Position numbers and translations under genes: made by a program | Shown: piece by piece, positions 37,006 through 48,952 of the stretch | Position numbering within the stretch: position 1 is the stretch's first letter | How the letters are laid out: the number at the start of each line of letters is the position of its first letter | The notes under the pieces: model-generated | The model's database searches: none | The model's input: only the letters and a program-made list of their open reading frames with translations | Told to the model about the DNA's origin: nothing | Assembly (NCBI RefSeq): GCF_000341285.1 | Contig: NW_005178444.1 | Coordinates: forward strand, 1 to 64,000 | Direction: 5' to 3' | DNA length: 64,000 nucleotides | Source of the DNA: Galdieria sulphuraria | Lineage: Eukaryota > Rhodophyta > Bangiophyceae > Galdieriales > Galdieriaceae

Positions 37006-38010
37006 ATGGAAGCAATGATTGGATGGAAAGAAATATGCATATTAAGAAAGTTTCAACCTTACTCAACTTGGCTTTATCAAAAGCTTTTCTTAAAATGCAA
37101 GATTCACTGTAGACAATTTACAGAGTCTTCTAGTCAGTTGTATAAAGATCGAGTTGTGCTGTTACACGGTTTCCTAGGCTTCCGATATCAGGTATTCCAG
37201 GGTCTTTAATATGTTAAAACAGTCGTTACTCAGTTTTATTGAGTTGTTACCTTTAGCTACAATACTAAAAAGGAAAGGCTTCTCCGTTTCGAACTTTGGT
37301 TATCCTTCGAGAGACGACTTCATCATCAATCACGCACGCAACCTAATAGACGTTTTGAATAGTTTATCTTCGAGAGAGACGCGAACCTTTCACTTTGTAA
37401 CGCATTCGCTTGGTGCGATAATACTTCGCACGGCTCTAGCGCAACCAAATTGTCCAGAAACCGCTAAATCAGGACGTCTTGTTTTGTTAGCACCACCTCT
37501 TAAAGGTAGTAAATTTGCAAGATATCTGCAGTCCAGAGATTTGGGAGGAAAGTTACCCAAATGGATGGAAACCACTTCCAAGTGGATTGTCGGTGACTGT
37601 ACAGGTCGACAGCTCATGACTATGTCCGTTCAAGGTAAATTTATTGTCTTGAAACGTAAAGAATAACAAGTCCATATCGTTAGAGTTCGACGACATGCCA
37701 TACTTTCCATCTTCCACTTCAATATTAGTCATTGCAGCGGAAATGGTAAACAGATCATTTTTCAACTTATGAGCGACCATCTTACGATAGTTGGTAGGGT
37801 CGTTTAAATCCCCTACTGGAAGGAAGAAATGATGGAGTTTTAGAAGTTGAAGAAACGATGCTCGGTCAACCTCACTATCGGTTACTTGTACGAGGAACTC
37901 ATAATAGTCTGCTGTTTCAACCAAAGGTTATTGAGTGCATCCTAAATTTTTTATGTGAGAAAAAAGTCTCAACTGATATCATCTATGTTCAAAATAAACG
38001 TCTCTTGTAA
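37006..38010 (+). CDS. Alpha/beta hydrolase (lipase-like), 4 exons
   Basis: Exons 37006-37191, 37244-37634, 37684-37745, 37798-38010; introns 52, 49 and 52 nt; 283 aa. Oxyanion region VVLLHGFLG, then a strand and NFGYPSRDD, nucleophile elbow THSLGA (Ser), an acidic turn in GRNDGVLEV, and catalytic His in RGTHNSLLF, the order expected of bacterial and plastid esterase/lipase relatives. The N-terminus (MEAMIGWKEICILRKF) is basic and hydrophobic and might target mitochondria or plastid. Its start codon is 13 bp from the divergent start of the ABC permease, and its end is 48 bp from the convergent tubulin-complex gene. Confidence 0.75.
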
Positions 38011-38058
38011 AAACAGCCAAAATACAACTAGAGTGTTAAAAACCTGAAAATACTTTGT

Positions 38059-41000
38059 TCATTCCCCATTGATACCAAAGTAAGTTATCAGTACTGTCCA
38101 CTCCGCAGTTCTAACTTTCATCTTCTTGTCCGACAAAAGAACTTTGTCATAGAATTGGTAAAGCATAAATGATAGACCTTCTATTCTTCTACCAAGAACG
38201 GCTATGTTTGATACGTTCGATTTACGAAGAGCCCTCCTTGTGTCTAGTTCGAAAATTATAATTTCTTCAAGAATGCGATTGACATCGGATGCAAGAGGAT
38301 TGTGGTTCCCAAAAATATAACTCAACGCTTCATCTAGAAACTGTAAATGAAGATTCCTCATTTGCCAAATATCATTGCACTTGTTTGCTTCTCGAAAAAA
38401 GCGAAACCAACTTCCTTCAAGTAAACCATGCTCGTAAAACTGTAATAGTGCATTGACAAATTGCATCAACTGAAATCGTAATATCTGTGCTTTCCTTTGA
38501 AGACCTTGCCAATGCAACGGAATAAGAGGTATTGTTGAATAAAGCTGGCGTAATATATGACTTGCACTCTTCAACTTGAAAGCAAAATGAAAGATGTGCG
38601 AATAAACTTCCAACGTAGAAGAATCAAAAAGTGCCGATTCAACGAGATTCGAAGGCTTCCATTGAAGTAATATTTGACTATACACATTTGTGTTGTCTGA
38701 ATTCCCATCTTTGTCCATTAAAAATTCAAAGTATCTTATACGAGAATCCCATGATGCTGATGAGCTTAGAATAGCTTGTTCAAAGGCCAAATGTAATCTA
38801 GCTTCAGCTTCAGTTCCTCCCATAAACCATTCGCTACAAGAACTGCTATATACAGAATGACACAATTCCAGAAAAAAATCTCCTCTATTCAAAAGCAAAT
38901 AATCACGCACTGCTCGAAAATGATCAAATATTTCGATTTCTTCTTCCATAAGCCACCAAAGATACTGTTGCACATGATAATAAATACCTCGAATAGACAA
39001 CAAACCCAATTCTGCGACAAAATTATCAAACGGTGTATCTATAGTTTCACACTCTACAGAAGTTGGTTTGCTCTTGACAGTTACAGAGCTTTCCCATAAC
39101 GAAGATACATTTGCTGAAAGGATATTTCGCGACATCTCTCTACTGCAGTTGTGTTTACTTGAATCTAGTGTCGACAGTTTCGTAACATTTTCGTCATGTA
39201 ATCCAGTTGGCTCCATCAAGTCATCCGACTCTGAAGATAGCCAAGACAGTTCATCGTCAGAGTCAGGCTCAACTTTCTTACAAGTACTTTCTTTCTCTAT
39301 AAAACGCTCATGTTCACGAGATTTTGTATCTACAAAAGTATTCTGATGGTGTATAGAGTTGCATTTTTCCATCAGTGTTTTCGAAATACCCTCAAAATAT
39401 TCTTCAAGTTGCTGCTCAAGGGAATGGAAATCGAAAGAGTCAAAGCTGGGAACTGTACAAAGTGACTCACGGTTGCTAGAAAAAAATGGATGCTGTGGGT
39501 TGATAGACCACAAAATATCCACACCATAAGCAGCTTTATCAACCATAAATTTGATCTTCATGGGAAGCATATTCTCAAATAACTTCATCGACGCCTGCGG
39601 AACAAAATTATTATAATTATTATTAGAGTCATCATCGTTGAAACAAAATTGGCTACCATAGAGAGCTATTCTTCGTAAAGAAAATAAATATGAAATGAGC
39701 ACTTTAAAGAACAACCGTCCATAAAGGCTCTCTTTTTTGTCAGACACAATGTGCTCCTTTTGATAATAATACAGTCCTAGCAGTACTTCATAAGGATCTG
39801 TTTCCCCATAGGGCATAAGGGCTTTTATAATTGCCATACATTCATGCAATTGCGTAGTAACCCTTCGAACTCGTTGCATTAGACCAAATATGGGAAGGTT
39901 TTCTTGTTCATCGAAGTGGACTTTGTATCTGGTCTTTCTTATAAGAGGCAAAATGTTGTTGCTATATCCCTCCATCTCGTCCCACAACGCCTTTGCAAAA
40001 CCTTGAAAAATTGGATGGTTCTTCTCCCTTAAATGTGAAATTATTGTACCCATTTCAAATAGTTTCGTTGCGATTGTACCAAACTCTGCAAGTATACTAC
40101 GGGCGCAAGGTTGTAAACGTGCAGCAACAGGTTCAAACCCACCAAGAGGATTCTTTCGCATCAGAAAAGACGGGTTAGAAATTAATGACCATATTGCACT
40201 TTCAAATATCAATGGATGATTGGGAGGAATCCAGCTTTTAGACCTCGAGCCAAAATGTTTACAATAGAGAGTTTGATACATTTTCTCAGTAAAATCAAAT
40301 ATACTCTTTGGAAGGGTCATTGAAGTTCCTTCCAAATTTTGCTTTTCATCGAAATCCTTTCCAACGTCTTTGATAGAGTGACTATTCGAGCAACTTGTGA
40401 CGGCATTTCTTCGAAATGGTTGTGAACGCAGTGACAAAGCATATGACGATCCAATATGATCTTGTAGCTCTTCAGAGACTCCAGTCGATTCTGCAAGAGT
40501 CTCAAGTTGCAAACTAAATTTTCTATTATGTCTCCAGTGAAATTTGGACAAGTCTTTGGGCTCGCTAACAAGGTCATAGAGAGCTTCCTTCCTAAATGTA
40601 TCCTTTGCTAGTGTCATCGTTCGACGGTGGCTCTTTCGTTTGAAGAATCGTTCCAAAGAAGTTTCCTGTTCCCTCTTCTGAATATTTTCATAACTCGTCA
40701 ACTGTAATAGTAGAAAGAGAATAGAAACTGCAATATCGTCTTTGACAAGAAGCTTGTCACATAACCCTTCAATCCTTTTCGTTTTCAAATCTGAAACACC
40801 TAGTGTGCCTAGAATAAATACAACTTCGCTAACACGCTCTGCAGTATCTTCTTGATTCGGTGCTTCTTTCTCTACTAATCCGTTCAAGTTCAAACTCACT
40901 TCATAAAATCGAGTGAGAGCTTTACTCGAAGGCTGACCACGGGAAAATTTCTTGCTCAAGAACTTCAAGCCTTCATATATACCTATTTGTTTCTCTTTAA

Positions 41001-41208
41001 AAAAGTCGCTTGACTGTAGCTTATAGTTTCGTGGTCTTTCTCTTTGATGCGAATGAGATGCATATTGCCTCATAGTTTCTTTAGGTGAGACACGAATGGT
41101 AAAATTGGCGCGTCTTTCATTTTTCATTCGATTCCAAATGGACAGCTGTCTCTTCGCTGTCCCCTTCTTCAACTTGGTAAGATCCATTGATGATTTCGGT
41201 AGCTCCAT
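38059..41208 (-). CDS. Gamma-tubulin complex component, GCP5/GCP6-like
   Basis: One long exon, about 1050 aa. The N-terminal GCP part is around residues 100-500 (SKALTRFYEVSLNLNGLV, ILAEFGTIATKLFEMGTI). A low-complexity acidic insert (DSDDELSWLSSESDDLME) separates it from the gamma-tubulin-binding C-terminal domain (GIYYHVQQYLWWLM, FRAVRDYLLLNRGDFFLEL, and a terminal RTAEWTVLITYFG). Long inserts and length favour GCP5/6 over GCP2-4. It would help build the gamma-tubulin ring complex that nucleates microtubules. If translation starts at the first ATG (41206-41208) the coding sequence overlaps the end of the upstream same-strand KEA gene by 92 bp in another frame; starting at a Met near 41073 would avoid this. 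Confidence 0.8.
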   Translation of the reverse strand: MELPKSSMDLTKLKKGTAKRQLSIWNRMKNERRANFTIRVSPKETMRQYASHSHQRERPRNYKLQSSDFFKEKQIGIYEGLKFLSKKFSRGQPSSKALTRFYEVSLNLNGLVEKEAPNQEDTAERVSEVVFILGTLGVSDLKTKRIEGLCDKLLVKDDIAVSILFLLLQLTSYENIQKREQETSLERFFKRKSHRRTMTLAKDTFRKEALYDLVSEPKDLSKFHWRHNRKFSLQLETLAESTGVSEELQDHIGSSYALSLRSQPFRRNAVTSCSNSHSIKDVGKDFDEKQNLEGTSMTLPKSIFDFTEKMYQTLYCKHFGSRSKSWIPPNHPLIFESAIWSLISNPSFLMRKNPLGGFEPVAARLQPCARSILAEFGTIATKLFEMGTIISHLREKNHPIFQGFAKALWDEMEGYSNNILPLIRKTRYKVHFDEQENLPIFGLMQRVRRVTTQLHECMAIIKALMPYGETDPYEVLLGLYYYQKEHIVSDKKESLYGRLFFKVLISYLFSLRRIALYGSQFCFNDDDSNNNYNNFVPQASMKLFENMLPMKIKFMVDKAAYGVDILWSINPQHPFFSSNRESLCTVPSFDSFDFHSLEQQLEEYFEGISKTLMEKCNSIHHQNTFVDTKSREHERFIEKESTCKKVEPDSDDELSWLSSESDDLMEPTGLHDENVTKLSTLDSSKHNCSREMSRNILSANVSSLWESSVTVKSKPTSVECETIDTPFDNFVAELGLLSIRGIYYHVQQYLWWLMEEEIEIFDHFRAVRDYLLLNRGDFFLELCHSVYSSSCSEWFMGGTEAEARLHLAFEQAILSSSASWDSRIRYFEFLMDKDGNSDNTNVYSQILLQWKPSNLVESALFDSSTLEVYSHIFHFAFKLKSASHILRQLYSTIPLIPLHWQGLQRKAQILRFQLMQFVNALLQFYEHGLLEGSWFRFFREANKCNDIWQMRNLHLQFLDEALSYIFGNHNPLASDVNRILEEIIIFELDTRRALRKSNVSNIAVLGRRIEGLSFMLYQFYDKVLLSDKKMKVRTAEWTVLITYFGINGE

Positions 41209-44016
41209 CCTTTCTTGCAATTGACATATTATAGCTGCGATGATGACTAAGGTTGTTCTGGTCAAGGAGATGGTCTTCTTGCGTTATTTTCCTCAAACGT
41301 TCGCTGAATTCTTCCACCTTGGCAAATTCTTCCTGCACAGTTTCACTGGTTCGATACTACATGTACATATGAGATAAAAGATTACTAAACACTGGGTTTC
41401 GAAAATTCTTACTGAACGCTTCAACGCCAGAACATCAGATTTCGTGAGTCCAAGAAACTCTAAAACAGCTCCACCGACTTGTATAGAAGCCTCATAGCTT
41501 TCTGAAAACCTTGGAGATTCAAGAATCGGTTCGACAAAAACAGTACATTTCATATATAACTTACACAAACTCAACACCCACAGATCTTAATTGCCTTTTC
41601 TGTTTTACAGAGGGAGTCAATGCAAACGTATGAGCTTCAGGAAATGTGCTGCGAATCGATTGGAATATTTTCGATGCCACAACGATCTGAACATACACCA
41701 TTTAGAAACCATATTAGGAAAGGAGATATTTTTCACTTACATCGTCACTTGTTATAACAAAAACATCAGGATAGCCAAACACATCGGAACGAAGAGAGCT
41801 CGGATCAAACAAGTCACCATAAATACAAGGAAGGCCTAAATCAAACAAATACAGTTAAACCAGTAAAAGTCGGTTTTAAAAGAGGCTTTCAACCTTCTGC
41901 CAAAGCATCTCTTATGACACTTTTATTCTTATCAACAGCAATAAATGTTATCTTCTTCTCCATCAACATACGGCCGATCATTCTTCCTTCTGGACCAAAA
42001 CCACAAAGAACGACTGGTTTCCTTTCTGTTTTTACTCTATTTGGAATCATACCATTGAAACTGCTATCTTCAGGAGTTTCCAAAGTATCTTCCAAAGAAA
42101 CACCGGTAAACGAATAAGAGACGGACCTTTGCCTTGCAATCCATAATGACTGAGATACAAAAAGTCTCTTAGCAGCCCATCATAATTGAACTAGTAAAGA
42201 ACTAACCAATTTTGTCCCCAAATCTGCCAAAAAAGGTGTCAAAGCCATGCTACAGACCACAGCAGCTATAAGAAGATCATTGACAATTTCCGGCAAAATA
42301 CCCTTGGTCGCTTTCAATCAGTATGTCGAATGGCAAGACAATAGACAAAACAAACCAAATTGCTTGCCAAAGCAAATAGAACAAAAGCAAATTCTCCACC
42401 TTGACCAAGCAAAAGTCCAACTTCAACTGCTTCGGAAAGACTTAAGCCAAATGGTAGTGATAAACCGATGACAACCAATGACTTGATCAGGATAATGGCA
42501 CCGATTAAAGTACACAACTATGTTCATACAACAGTAACTTAGTCTAAACAATCCACAAATATTACTCAAATATGCAGATTTACTTGTATTGGATATTCCA
42601 ACGCCAAATGCAAATCAATGCTCATTCCAGTTGTGATGAAAAAAAGGCCCAATAAAAGACCTCGAAATGGGTCAGTATCCGCCTTGATACGATTTCGAAA
42701 ATTGCTTTCTGCTAACAGTACTCCAGCAACGAAAGCACCAAGAGTCATCGATAGTCCAAATCTTCAAAAATTGAAAGAAACTAGGATCGCCTTTCAAATG
42801 CGTACTTACTGTCCAGTCAACCAGCCAGTTCCAAGCACAGTTAATAATACAGTTGCTGTGAATGCCTCGGCATCACCCGAACCAGATACGAATTGGAAAA
42901 GACGCCTTAATAAAAAACCACCAATCAAAACCTAAATTCAATACTGAATAATCTACTCTTTTAGATGTAAAAATCGATTACGATGCTATTCAAAACAGCC
43001 AAGGCTTTCAAGGAAGTCATTCCCAACATATGCAACATTTGCTCCACTTCCAAAAGAGAAAGATGACTATAGTTGGGATCACGTATAAGACTCGATTTAT
43101 CAATATCAATACAAACTGACCGAAAATTTTGCATCAGAGGTAAAACTACCAACAAAGGAACAACTGCAACGTCTTGTAGAAGAAGAATGCCAAAAGTTGC
43201 CAACCCAGTTTTGCTCTGTCTCTCTCCTCTTTCTCCAAGCAACTGCAATACAAATGCCGAAGAAGACATGGCAAGTGCGCCTTACGAAAGTTCGATTATA
43301 CGATGAACAACGACATGTATCACAGACTTACCACCAATGACGAAACTTTCGGGAATACTAGCACCTAAAGAGTGAGATATAAACCAAAAAAGGGAACCAG
43401 TAATCAACATTTGTAAGGAACCCAAACCAAAAGCATATTTTCTGAGTTTCCGTAATCGGTCAATAGATAATTCTAGTCCCATTTCAAATAACAAAAACAG
43501 AACACCAAAGTCTGCAAGGTGTTTAATATCTTCAACGTCTTTGACCAAACGGAAACCGTGTGGTCCTAAAATAACGCCAGAAAGAAGAAACCCCAGAACT
43601 GGCGATAAATTGATCCTGCAATATTTTTTGTGTCAATACACAAACAATTGGCTCAAAAAGTACCTTTTGAAAACAGGAACAATAGCAACTGTGGCAGCTA
43701 GAAGTTCAAGAGTATCTTGAAGAGAAGACGTCCAACCAGTGTCGACAGCAGTCCACTCTAGTCTGTTGAAGTCTTCACAATTTCTTCTTTTATATTTTGA
43801 CTGAATATGCCAAGGCTTTTTACAAACCGGACATCTCTGAAAGCCATTCCAGAACACTGTAAAACTGTAACAAGTGGGGGACCTCTTAAAGGAACTTGCT
43901 CTGGTAAAACAACAGGAATTCACTGTTGAAGAACAAAGAGAACCGCTATCGCTGTGAATTTTTTTCGTTTTTGTACACTCTGATAAAGAATACACAGCAC
44001 TCATAAAAGCATTCAT
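41117..44016 (-). CDS. K+ efflux antiporter, KEA/KefB type (CPA2 plus RCK), about 12 exons
   Basis: Starts at 44016 ([16 protein letters not shown]), a Ser/Thr/Lys-rich, plastid-transit-like N-terminus. Membrane exons read [59 protein letters not shown] and [16 protein letters not shown], the standard CPA2 antiporter blocks. The RCK/TrkA-N domain follows ([14 protein letters not shown] nucleotide loop; [10 protein letters not shown]). The C-terminus is completed by splicing a 55-nt intron (41510-41564) that joins SVGVEFV to [13 protein letters not shown], and a 56-nt intron (41357-41412) to the last exon, stop 41117-41119. The exon junction near 42120-42240 is not fully resolved. Plant relatives exchange K+ for H+ across plastid envelope or thylakoid membranes; plastid location is inferred. 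Confidence 0.85.
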
Positions 44017-44100
44017 CTTTCCGACACTTTCAAAATAAAACAATGGATCACAAAACAATCAGATTACAAGTTGCCTACTCCAATCATTTACAAAAGGGAG

Positions 44101-46040
44101 ATGATTGCATATCAGTTCTGTTTTGTGGCTTCTCGTGACTGGGGTTGTACTCGTCTATATAGCTCAAAGTGTTTTCGCTATGGCTACAAGTATGAGCAAT
44201 GGATATCACAGCGATATTATTATGATTTACTTGTGAACTAGGAATGGGGCAAGAAGTGGTAGAAAACAAAGCAACGCACACTGTTCTTCTACAAGAATCA
44301 ACTGTATTGCCAGAAACTTTCAAACAAGCTTACAGAATCTTGTAAAACTATTGGAGAATAGTTTTTGTCAAGAACGGAATAGACAAAGTAGAGCAACTGT
44401 CATTTTGGTGCTGGCATCTTGTCTAGTGCTTTCTCCAAGTATGTTTATAGCCACCTTAAAAACCCAGCTATATCTGATCTGAGTCTATATACCAGTTCAG
44501 TTCAACAGTGTTGACGGGAGTTTCGGCAGTGTTCCAGCACTGGCCGCTAAAAATAGATTTGCACCAGGCACTAATGAACCTGTTGTTAAAGTGTGATGGT
44601 TTCTCTTCTACTTTTTATATTCCACAAAGTTACCTATCGTGTTAGGATCCAGAGGCCATATTGCGAAATGCACTTCCCATTGAAAATAAGACAATTCGAA
44701 AAATACAACATTCATTGGAGTCGATACCGAAGGACATTAGAACTCGCTCCTGGTCCAAGGTAATTGCCTTTTTGCCGCTTTCAGTAAAAGCTATGAATAT
44801 GTTATTATTTAGATAGAACAAGAATTTAAGCAGGCGAATAGCTTGTTAGATAAACAAAAGGATGACATTCTCTCCAATATTCTGGAGTCTAGAAGGACAG
44901 AGGCTCGAAACTTGTTGGATAATCTCATTTCACACAAGTTACCGTCTTTAAGACAATCGATATCACAAAGAGACTCAGAAAAGGTGAGAAGATTCTTCTT
45001 AGAACACAAGATAGATTGTAAGATTGAGTGGATTTGCAGATAACCTTATTCAACGTCGATATCTTAAGAGATATTGCCGTATTGGAGGAAGATATGGTGA
45101 AGCAGTTTCCGTATGAGGTGTGAACACTCTTGCAACTCTTTCATTACCTTGAACGAATATACGTTTAGGTTCCTAAGGAGTTCGATCACTTGCCACAATT
45201 GAAAGGACGAGCAGTTGTTGAAATGACTATTAAGAAGGCTAACAATCAGAAATTTGATCTTGACGGTCAACTTTTTGATAAGGGTCAAGTGACACTGGTC
45301 ATCGATGGATATTCAGCTCCAGTAACTGGGGGATGCTTCGTTGACTTGGTTAATCGGAGATTTTATGACGGTATGAAAGTAATTCGTTCTGATGGATTTG
45401 TCATACAGACAGGTGATCCAGAAGGACCGGATGTTAGTAACTTTCTTTTTCGCAATGTATTAAACTCATGAGTATAACATTGAATAGGATGGTTTTGTAG
45501 ATCCGCAGACAAAACGTAAGAGGCTGATTCCTTTGGAAGTTTTTGCCAAAGGAGATGAGGTGAGAGGCATTCATGCAAGAATACACTAACAACTTTTTAA
45601 TAAAATATTTGTAGGCTCCTACTTATGGTATTACTTTGGAAGATGATGGAAGAGGAGCGGCAGCAACTGTGCTTCCTTTTACGTCTTATGGTACATTAGC
45701 TATGGTTTGATATTCATTTCAAATGTAATAGACTCGCACACGCATTTTACACTTTTTGTAATAGGCTCGAGAGGAATTTGACGCAAATAGTGCCAGTTCA
45801 CAATTCTTTTGGCTATTATTTGATCCAGAACTAACACCTGCAGGAAGAAACTTGTTGGATGGTAGATACGCAGGTAAGATTGCAGGAGACTGAGATCATG
45901 GTAACAAAACTCTAACTTTTCAAGTATTCGGTTATACTATAAATGGCCAAGAATATCTTCAAGATTTCAAAGTCGGAGACTATGTGGAACAAGCAAAAGT
46001 AACTAAAGGGATCGAAAACTTGAAGCAGCCTGCAGAATGA
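44101..46040 (+). CDS. Thylakoid-lumen cyclophilin, CYP38/TLP40-like, 11 exons
   Basis: Exons 44101-44189, 44242-44438, 44496-44590, 44646-44759, 44813-44983, 45040-45117, 45169-45432, 45488-45559, 45615-45704, 45765-45873, 45925-46040; total 464 codons, all junctions in phase. A bipartite targeting region precedes the mature part: a basic stromal segment ending RNRQSRA, hydrophobic [13 protein letters not shown], and PALAA as a possible lumenal cleavage site. The mature N-terminal helical domain ([19 protein letters not shown]) and the cyclophilin-fold domain ([50 protein letters not shown]) match plant CYP38, which assists photosystem II assembly and has little isomerase activity. Divergent from KEA with 84 bp between start codons. 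Confidence 0.9.
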
Positions 46041-46160
46041 AAAAGGATACGTCCGTGTGTGGGGGTAAAGAAATAAATGTCAAATTAAAATTTTGAAAAC
46101 AAATGGCGCTCAAAAAATATTAAATTGGTCAAATTTTTTCCTTGTTTGATAATCATCAAA

Positions 46161-48063
46161 ATGATGGCGGCCTCTCAAGCCATGTTCTTTCCAGCTCCTC
46201 CTGAGACCTGCAGTTTTCGAGCTCATCATCATATAAAAGTCTACAAGAGGACATTAATTGCAGTTATATAATACAAATCTTGCGGGAGAATTGGTCGAAA
46301 AGGCTAGAAAATGGTGGAGTCGACCCTATAAAGGAAGAACTTAAAAGAATGGCTCAAGAGGAGAAAGAAAACCAGTCTGAAGAAAATCAAGGTAACAATG
46401 AATGCTTTTTGCCGCTGTTTCTGGAAGTATTATGATATACATTAAAAATAGATGAGACAATGGCAAGAACCGTCCGAAAGGAGAATGTTTTTGAAGATGA
46501 GCTAACTGAGGAAGAAATGAAGATAATAGCTATGCGAGTAGCGGAACAACGCAGAAGATATGAAGAATTTGAAAAAAGAGAAAATCGAAGGAAAATAGAT
46601 AAGCTTCAAAGCTTGTTTCCGTATTTGACCGACGAGGTACTGAGGGAGTTTTTGGATGAGCCTAAAAGTGCAAGCTGAAAATGAAGACTAGGAGTGCTTG
46701 GAATCTATAGAATTTTGCAAGGAAGAGAGAAGATATGACGATACTATTGCTAATACCCCTGAAGACGAAGCTGCTTGTAAATTCGCCACGGATGGGTTTT
46801 GGCATCTTATAAGAAAGAGAATTGCAAAGAAGCATGAAGCAAAGCGATCCTATTCTATGAATGACTATACAACTGAAACGCTTGGTGATAGGAGTGGTTT
46901 AAAAAGGCAACGCAAGAGTCGAAAGTGCACTCATGTGAGTTTTAGCGGAATTCGAATTGGGAAGAAGGAAGATGGAAGACTTCGCTTAGATGATGCTTTG
47001 AAGAGGGTGAAAGAATCTGGCTCTATGGATGGATGGTCGGAAGCTCGAATCAAAGCATACCAATCGGTTAGTATCATATAGTATTTTGATTGGCTTCCCT
47101 TTTCTTATGTTCAATACGATTGATAGATCGATGAAAATCCTAATGCTTACTATTATAGATTCAATGCACCGAATGAAGAACAACGTTATGGTGCTTGGAC
47201 AAAGGAGGAAGAGAAATTGTTCTTTGAAAGATTGAAGGAATGCAAAATTGGTGAGAATTATGAATGGGGAATATTTTCAATTGGAATTCCCGGAAGAGTT
47301 GGTTATCAATGCAGTAACTTTTATCGAAGACTGTTGAAGGAAGGGCGAGTAAAAGATGATAATTATTATTTTGATGCAAAAGGAGAACCAAAATTCAAAT
47401 TCAAGAGCTCAAATAAGGTGAGTAAACAAAATAAGTTTCGCATCTCTCAAGACCTTGTCCTACTTGAGAATAGATTCAATTCGAAGATAGTAGTACGACG
47501 GCTACATCTCAGGCACCGAAACGACGTCGACAACACAAAAAATCCAATGCCAAGCATAAGAAGAAAAAGAAATGCTCTTGGGAAGATAGCAGCGATGAGG
47601 ATAACGAGAATGATACCGAATGTAGTGATGATGAAGAATATCGACCAGGTTCACATGGAACCCGAAGCAGACCACAGTTAAGAGCTGCTGACTCTGGTTC
47701 AGAAGGCTTAGTGAACTCTTCACAAAATTTTTCTGAAACCAGTGATCAAGAAGACAGTGTCTTTGCTGGCTATGCAAGAGATGGAGATAATCCAATTCCG
47801 GAGTTTATTGATGCCATTACTTTAGAACCTATTCGTAGACCTGCAATATCACCTTATGGACACGTCTTAGGCTACAGTACGTGGAAAAGAGCACTACAAA
47901 ATGGTCTGTGTTTCAACTTGGAGTTTCCTGTTGACTAATGGCTTGTTTCTCTTTAGAACCTAAGAATACTTGTCCCTTTACTAAGAAACCTTTGCGTGTA
48001 CAAGATTTGGTGATTTTAACCTGGGAAAACATTGAACAATATCGGTCTTCTATTGTACACTAG
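46161..48063 (+). CDS. SANT/Myb-like plus U-box-like protein, 6 or more exons
   Basis: Clear exons: up to 46391, 46452-46636, 46692-47066, 47127-47417, 47474-47903, 47957-48063, with 53-60 nt introns. The N-terminal start is unresolved: an ATG at 46161 is not in the frame of the first clear exon and would need one more splice; an in-frame ATG lies at 46349. The product has a charged helical region, then AYYYRFNAPNEEQRYGAWTK and a SANT-like helix set ending PGRVGYQCSNFYRRL, a Lys/Asp/Glu-rich linker, and a C-terminal domain (FIDAITLEPIRRPAISPYGH, TCPFTKKPLRVQDLVIL, NIEQYR) that looks like a U-box without zinc ligands. A nuclear DNA- or chromatin-bound ubiquitin ligase is a reasonable guess. 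Confidence 0.7.
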
Positions 48064-48224
48064 TCATAGCAATAGGGCATTTTTGACCCGAAAAAGTACT
48101 TTGACTTTATTTTCTCAAAGTCATAGAATAAAGAGTGAAGACATTGGTCATTGATTGCAGTTGTTATATTGTATCATCACACCATCATGCAAATTCTGAT
48201 GAAATTATCGATGATTATCGCAAC

Positions 48225-48857
48225 TTAATAAGAGCTAGGATACATGCTGTAGGAGGATGACATGTATGGCGAAGAAGAATAACTGGGATAGCTGCTTTTT
48301 CCATAGCCATTATCGTAGTTAATGGAAGCTACCTTGTAATAGAAACCGTACTCCATATAACATAGAAGACAATCAAAGCAATACTGATAACATTCAATAT
48401 ACCATTCAGGATATTCATAGTTGACAGGATACGAAGAAGTTGTTTCTCCGTATTGACTTGGAGAATACGAAGGCAAATAAGATGAAGGCGAATAGGTCGC
48501 TTGGTAACCTCGAGAATACGCACTATAGCTCATGTAGGAACTAGAAGACTTCATAGGACAGTATTTTCCAAAGTTGTTACAATATAGCATATCCAAACCG
48601 AATGGATAGTAAAAATGATACTAGGAATCATATCAATATGCTTAGCAATGAATGTTTATGAAACAGTTACTTACAACTTCGTAACAAAAGACACATCCTG
48701 CACATGCAGTAGAACAAGGCTCTATCCATGGATAAATAGTAGGCTGTTGTGTATATGATGTTGTAGCATAGGGTTGTTGATAGCCATCATGAGCAAGAGT
48801 CAACAAGGCAAACGATGCAAATAATAGAAAAGATAGATATGTAGACTTTGCATTCAT
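48225..48857 (-). CDS. Secreted Tyr/Ser/Pro-rich protein with Cys-rich motifs
   Basis: Two exons, 48857-48675 and 48620-48225, with a 54-nt intron; 192 aa. Residues 1-27 form a signal peptide (KSTYLSFLLFASFALLTLAH). Two Cys clusters occur, CSTACAGCVFC and CYQYCFDCLLC, between stretches made almost only of Tyr, Ser and Pro (YSPSSYLPSYSPSQY; SYPSYSSSPYMSSSYSM). Composition is like wall or matrix proteins whose tyrosines can be cross-linked. No family recognised; a cell-wall or surface role is inferred from composition only. Confidence 0.65.
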
Positions 48858-48952
48858 TCTGTTCTTGTGCAAAGAAACAGCTTTGAGACGGAGCGCACAA
48901 AAGTTGGTTATCGTTTCGTAACTGAAATAGGAAAAGAATATGATTTACTACT

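Noticed and set aside
41341-41360. GGTTCGATAC, a B-box-like string
   Set aside because: It lies across a KEA exon/intron border and no cloverleaf can be drawn around it.
41413-41553. A possible upstream exon of the GCP gene ([13 protein letters not shown]...)
   Set aside because: After splicing at 41510-41564 the downstream part completes the RCK domain of the KEA gene; the preceding segment is intron.
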